Shown piece after piece: positions 61,001 to 64,000 of a stretch of DNA of 64,000 bases. The stretch spans positions 186,001 to 250,000 of the forward strand of contig CAXXWR010000007.1 in assembly GCA_963666805.2 (NCBI GenBank), given 5' to 3'. The notes beneath the pieces are model-generated. The model saw nothing but the letters and a program-made list of their open reading frames with translations. It was not told the DNA's origin and made no database searches. A program made the position numbers and the translations under genes. Each line of letters opens with the position of its first letter. The stretch's first letter is position 1. This stretch comes from Fusibacter sp963666805 (lineage in GTDB: Bacteria; Bacillota; Clostridia; Peptostreptococcales; Acidaminobacteraceae).

Positions 61001-61042
61001 TTCTTGACCTCTCTCTCTTGACTTTTTATATCCATTTATTGA

Positions 61043-61390
61043 TTAGTTATCATACATTCTTGAGGAAAGTTCGTAATCACTTACAAGTTCTGCAAGTTCT
61101 TCAGGCATGTAAATTAATTTCAAGCCACTTTCATAATAATCGCCTCTTGACTTACACCACACTATTTTCCCAATCACGACAAAACTTTGTGCATCCAAAA
61201 TAAGCCCCAGGCTTAAAGTTGTATCTACTGAAAACGCATTACTACTTTTAATACCCAGTCCACCTGTAGAAATATCTTTTAAAGATATTTCTACAGGTGA
61301 ATCGATCATTACATCGTCATTGCCCTTCTGAAAATTAAAAGATTCAATAACACCTACATTCTCTAATCTCGCTTGTTTTCTACGTTCCAT
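61043..61390 (-). CDS. PilZ-domain protein
   Basis: A 115-residue single-domain protein. The cyclic di-GMP-binding arginine motif is at the very start (MERRKQARLE), and the second motif is LKDISTGGLGIKS (D-x-S-x-x-G). Both are intact, so binding is expected. It has no output domain and probably acts on a partner, for example in motility or surface growth, consistent with the chemotaxis genes in the window. It lies 42 bases upstream of pepF on the same strand. Confidence 0.85.
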   Translation of the reverse strand: MERRKQARLENVGVIESFNFQKGNDDVMIDSPVEISLKDISTGGLGIKSSNAFSVDTTLSLGLILDAQSFVVIGKIVWCKSRGDYYESGLKLIYMPEELAELVSDYELSSRMYDN

Positions 61391-61540
61391 ACCATTCCCT
61401 TTCTATCCTCTCTATGTAAAAAGCCGTTGCCTTTTAATCTCTCATGTTGTCATATTTTGCCCTGCTATGAACTCATCATAACATGCACCATTAGACGATT
61501 CAATTCCTTAAAAATCAATTCCATCATCACCCTCTATTGC

Positions 61541-62695
61541 CTATGTTTGCGAAAGTAAGGCTTTAATAGCTTGTGCTGTATAGCGCATTTCTTCCATTGT
61601 ATTATACGCCGAAACGCTTATTCTTAGGGTTCCCTTTGGTAAAGTATTATAGGCCTGATGAGCTAAAGGTGCACACTGCAAACCAACTCTCACAGAAATA
61701 CCATACGTTTTAGCTAAAGCATGCGCTATAAGAGAATGATCTTCCCCTTCAATAACGAGGGAAAGAACCCCTACTCTTGATTCAGGACGACCTTGTCCAA
61801 TCATCTGGATGGTCTCCACATCAGAGAGCAAATCTTGTAAATAGCGAATAAGTTGACATTCGTGTTCATAAACGGCCTCTAAAGTGGTAGATCTTATATA
61901 ATCAATACCCGCTTCTAATCCTATAATTCCAATACCATTAAGTGTTCCTGACTCAAATTTATCAGGCATGATTTCAGGCTGTTCTATGGATTCAGAGAAG
62001 CTACCCGTTCCTCCAAAAATAAAGGCATGCGTCTTCCGAGCCATTTGAGGATCAATTAAAAAGCCTCCTATTCCTTGAGGTCCCATTAACCCCTTATGTC
62101 CCGTAAAACACAAGCAACTAATATGCATTGCTTTCATATTGATGTTCAATACACCTGCCGATTGAGCAGCATCCACCAAAAAGGGAATATCATAGCTTTG
62201 AGCCAACTGACCTATGGATAATAAATCCACAATATCTCCTGTAACATTTGAGGCATGTGTGGAAACAATAAGAGCAGTCTCTTGCTTAATCGCCTTTTCT
62301 AAAAATACCATATCCACTTTGCCCTCTTGGTCTAAAGGAACTACCGTGTAAGTAATATTTCTGGTTTTAGATAAATAGTCTAAAGGTCTCACGACAGCGT
62401 TATGCTCTAAAGTCGTAATAATCACATGGTCGTTTTCTTTTAGATACCCCAATAAAACCGTATTGATCGATTCTGTCACATTTTTTGTAAAAATAACATG
62501 ATCAACTGCCTCAAAGTCAAACATTTGTGCAAGTTTTTCACGTGTATGAAAAACATGTCTCTCTATGTTTCGAGTAGCTGCTCCACTTGACCTGCCCGGA
62601 TTACCACTTGATTCAGAAAACCATTTTGCCATAGCCTCTGCCACTTGTGGCGGCTTAGGAAAAGAACTCGCGCTATTATCTAGATATACGTTCAT
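61541..62695 (-). CDS. Cysteine desulfurase family aminotransferase (class V)
   Basis: A 384-residue PLP enzyme. The lysine that binds PLP is in CLCFTGHKGLMGPQG, the active cysteine in VRVGLQCAPLAHQ, and the N-terminal MNVYLDNSASSFPKP and RSSGAATRN segments are characteristic of the EF2568-like branch of cysteine desulfurase-related proteins. Members mobilise sulfur or selenium from cysteine or selenocysteine; the exact role of this branch is not settled. No IscU or SufU gene is next to it. The ATG at 62695 is preceded by AAAGG and lies inside the end of the upstream gene, so the two are coupled. Confidence 0.88.
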   Translation of the reverse strand: MNVYLDNSASSFPKPPQVAEAMAKWFSESSGNPGRSSGAATRNIERHVFHTREKLAQMFDFEAVDHVIFTKNVTESINTVLLGYLKENDHVIITTLEHNAVVRPLDYLSKTRNITYTVVPLDQEGKVDMVFLEKAIKQETALIVSTHASNVTGDIVDLLSIGQLAQSYDIPFLVDAAQSAGVLNINMKAMHISCLCFTGHKGLMGPQGIGGFLIDPQMARKTHAFIFGGTGSFSESIEQPEIMPDKFESGTLNGIGIIGLEAGIDYIRSTTLEAVYEHECQLIRYLQDLLSDVETIQMIGQGRPESRVGVLSLVIEGEDHSLIAHALAKTYGISVRVGLQCAPLAHQAYNTLPKGTLRISVSAYNTMEEMRYTAQAIKALLSQT

Positions 62696-63713
62696 GTTGC
62701 CCAACCTTTCTACGCACTTTTATCACTTCAAAAACAAGGGCTACAAAACCGATTCCCATCACAAGGTATACGGTAAAGAAACGCCATAGAAATACGACAA
62801 CCCCTAAATGGGTATCACTGACTAAATTAGAAAACAAATAGGCAAAACCACCTTCTGCAAATCCCGAGGCACCCGGTGTAAAACCAAAGTACATGATAAA
62901 TTGAGACAACATTTGATGTGTAATAATGTCCCCTGGTGATAGGTTATAGCCGAGTGACAATATGATTACAACCGAAAAAGAAAAAACAAACATAAAATGC
63001 AAGGCTGTAAAAAACATGGCCTTTAAAATTTTAATAGGTTTCACTCTGAAAAAACGATTAAGTGCAGAAAGGGATACATCAATTTCATTAACTACTTTAA
63101 TCAGCATTTCTTTCTTCTTGCTGTCTGGTCTTTGAGCCAGTTTGTTCTTTAACTTATCAATAGGCTTTTGATAAAAGAAACTAAAAACAACAACAAAAAT
63201 GATCCAAAGTAAAAAGCCTATAAAAATAACCGGTAAGACACTGCGATAAGCCTCAAATTCAAAGCCCAATGTATCAATATTAAAATACAAAATAATGGGA
63301 AGTGACAAGAAAAAAAACACTTGTGCCAGCATCGCTTTTATAATCGTCCCTGCTATGGCATCTCCTGTATTGACATTTTTTTGATGAATCAGATAAATTT
63401 GTGCAATACTCCCCCCCGCAAGGAAGGGCGTTAAATTGCTTACACACGTCCCAATTACTGTTAAGGACAGCATCTCTCTTGCAGTAAAATGAATATCTAG
63501 CGCATCTAAAATAACATAAAACCGCGTTGCATCTAATACAATATAGATAAACATCATCGCCAATAAAATAAGCCATAGGCGATGAGGAACAAGACTAAAA
63601 TCTAAATCCATATGTAATGCCTTATCTAGGGCAATCAGTGTACCTGCTGTAACAATTACGAATAAAAAGATAAGCAAAACATATTTTTTAAGTGATATTT
63701 TTTCAAGCTTCAT
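62676..63713 (-). CDS. YbhN-type flippase-like membrane protein (LPG synthase TM domain family)
   Basis: A 345-residue protein with about eight membrane helices and no cytoplasmic synthase domain. Family segments: LNRFFRVKPIKILKAMF, then MYFGFTPGASGFAEGGFAYLF near the end, and NLTPFLAGGSIAQIYLIHQ in the first half. These proteins resemble the membrane part of MprF and are thought to handle lipids. The frame extends to 63824, but GAGAGGTGG before the ATG at 63713 gives a normal start. Its end overlaps the desulfurase-like gene by 20 bases. Confidence 0.85.
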   Translation of the reverse strand: MKLEKISLKKYVLLIFLFVIVTAGTLIALDKALHMDLDFSLVPHRLWLILLAMMFIYIVLDATRFYVILDALDIHFTAREMLSLTVIGTCVSNLTPFLAGGSIAQIYLIHQKNVNTGDAIAGTIIKAMLAQVFFFLSLPIILYFNIDTLGFEFEAYRSVLPVIFIGFLLWIIFVVVFSFFYQKPIDKLKNKLAQRPDSKKKEMLIKVVNEIDVSLSALNRFFRVKPIKILKAMFFTALHFMFVFSFSVVIILSLGYNLSPGDIITHQMLSQFIMYFGFTPGASGFAEGGFAYLFSNLVSDTHLGVVVFLWRFFTVYLVMGIGFVALVFEVIKVRRKVGQHERISR

Positions 63714-63801
63714 TTGTCCACCTCTCTTCGTCAATATATTATACCACAAAGGGATGTCTCTCCTACATTTGTGAATGAAAATACAAGAAAAGTTCACAAT
63801 C

Positions 63802-63842
63802 AAAAAGCTACTCCCTTTTCTCATACGAAAAGAAAGTAGCTT
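63802..63842 (-). terminator. Terminator after phoU
   Basis: AAGCTACTTTCTTTTC pairs with GAGAAAAGGGAGTAGCTT (imperfect), followed by TTTG on the minus strand. Confidence 0.75.
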
Positions 63843-63870
63843 AGTCTAAAAAAAATGAAAGATTTTGAGG

Positions 63871-64000
63871 CTAGAGGCGTTGTCCTTCAACGCCGTAAAT
63901 AACCCACTCAGCGATATTAGTTGAATGATCTCCCATTCTTTCTAAATATTTGGCAATCATTAGAAAATCAAGACATTGTCTGTTACTTTCAGGATCCCCT
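63871..64000 (-). CDS. phoU: Phosphate signalling protein PhoU, C-terminal part only
   Basis: The last 42 codons enter from the right edge. The frame reads GDPESNRQCLDFLMIAKYLE, then RMGDHSTNIAEWVIYGVEG before TAG at 63871. The ERMGDHSTNIAEWV helix, with its metal-binding acidic residues, is the signature of the last PhoU helix repeat. PhoU modulates phosphate uptake through PstSCAB and PhoR; those genes would be expected to the right. Confidence 0.9.
   Translation of the reverse strand, partial: GDPESNRQCLDFLMIAKYLERMGDHSTNIAEWVIYGVEGQRL

Overview
The window looks like the chromosome of a low-GC, Gram-positive anaerobe of the class Clostridia. The grounds are AT-rich DNA, strong AGGAGG ribosome-binding sites, a tandem glycine riboswitch before gcvT, a sigma-54 gene next to a cggR-gap-pgk-tpiA-gpmI-eno block, a membrane pyrophosphatase, and a thioredoxin with a Cys-Val-Pro-Cys active site of the kind I associate with amino-acid-fermenting anaerobes. 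The genus cannot be fixed from the sequence. Most genes are on the minus strand.

Layout. 1-800: start of gcvT and its riboswitch. 0.8-7.5 kb: an M3 peptidase, then an RND efflux permease and adaptor with a TetR-type regulator and matching candidate operators. 7.6-12.7 kb: a tRNA-Leu(CAG), then a plus-strand response regulator, histidine kinase and three-gene ABC transporter, resembling antimicrobial-peptide sensing and resistance modules. 12.7-15.8 kb: an alpha/beta hydrolase, a chemotaxis receptor and a 31-residue membrane peptide. 15.9-19.7 kb: a sugar PTS (EIIBC, EIIA) and a ChbG-type deacetylase under a LicT/BglG antiterminator, with two RAT/terminator switches and a near-consensus promoter. 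19.7-25.5 kb: a decayed prophage in the 3' end of ssrA (tmRNA). Only tail and lysis genes survive, including two tail proteins with five-fold propeller-like repeats; three copies of the ssrA end sequence (att cores) and a palindromic GC-rich island mark the junctions.

25.5-45.9 kb is a conserved Firmicutes housekeeping block in the order rpoN, cggR, gap, pgk, tpiA, gpmI, eno, secG, (hppA), rnr, (HAD phosphatase, ECF sigma and ABC cluster), smpB, ssrA. Bracketed genes interrupt the order familiar from Bacillus and Listeria. The glycolytic genes have a cggR promoter with candidate operators, a gap-pgk intergenic stem-loop and a second candidate promoter before pgk.

46-64 kb: a BMP-type nucleoside ABC importer, trxB-trxA, TrmL, CheX, UppP, a histidine phosphatase, a DUF2225 protein, an FtsA-like ATPase with a long C-terminal extension of small repeats, endonuclease III, PepF, a PilZ protein, a cysteine desulfurase-like enzyme, a YbhN-type membrane protein and the end of phoU.

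The accessory parts (7.6-12.7 kb, 19.7-25.5 kb, 26.4-31 kb) hold most of the unusual signals. No CRISPR array, intact IS element or intact integrase was seen. No clearly new defence system was found; the best candidates for novelty are the island at the ssrA junction, the paired repeat tail proteins, the dyad around the pgk promoter and the FtsA-like protein.
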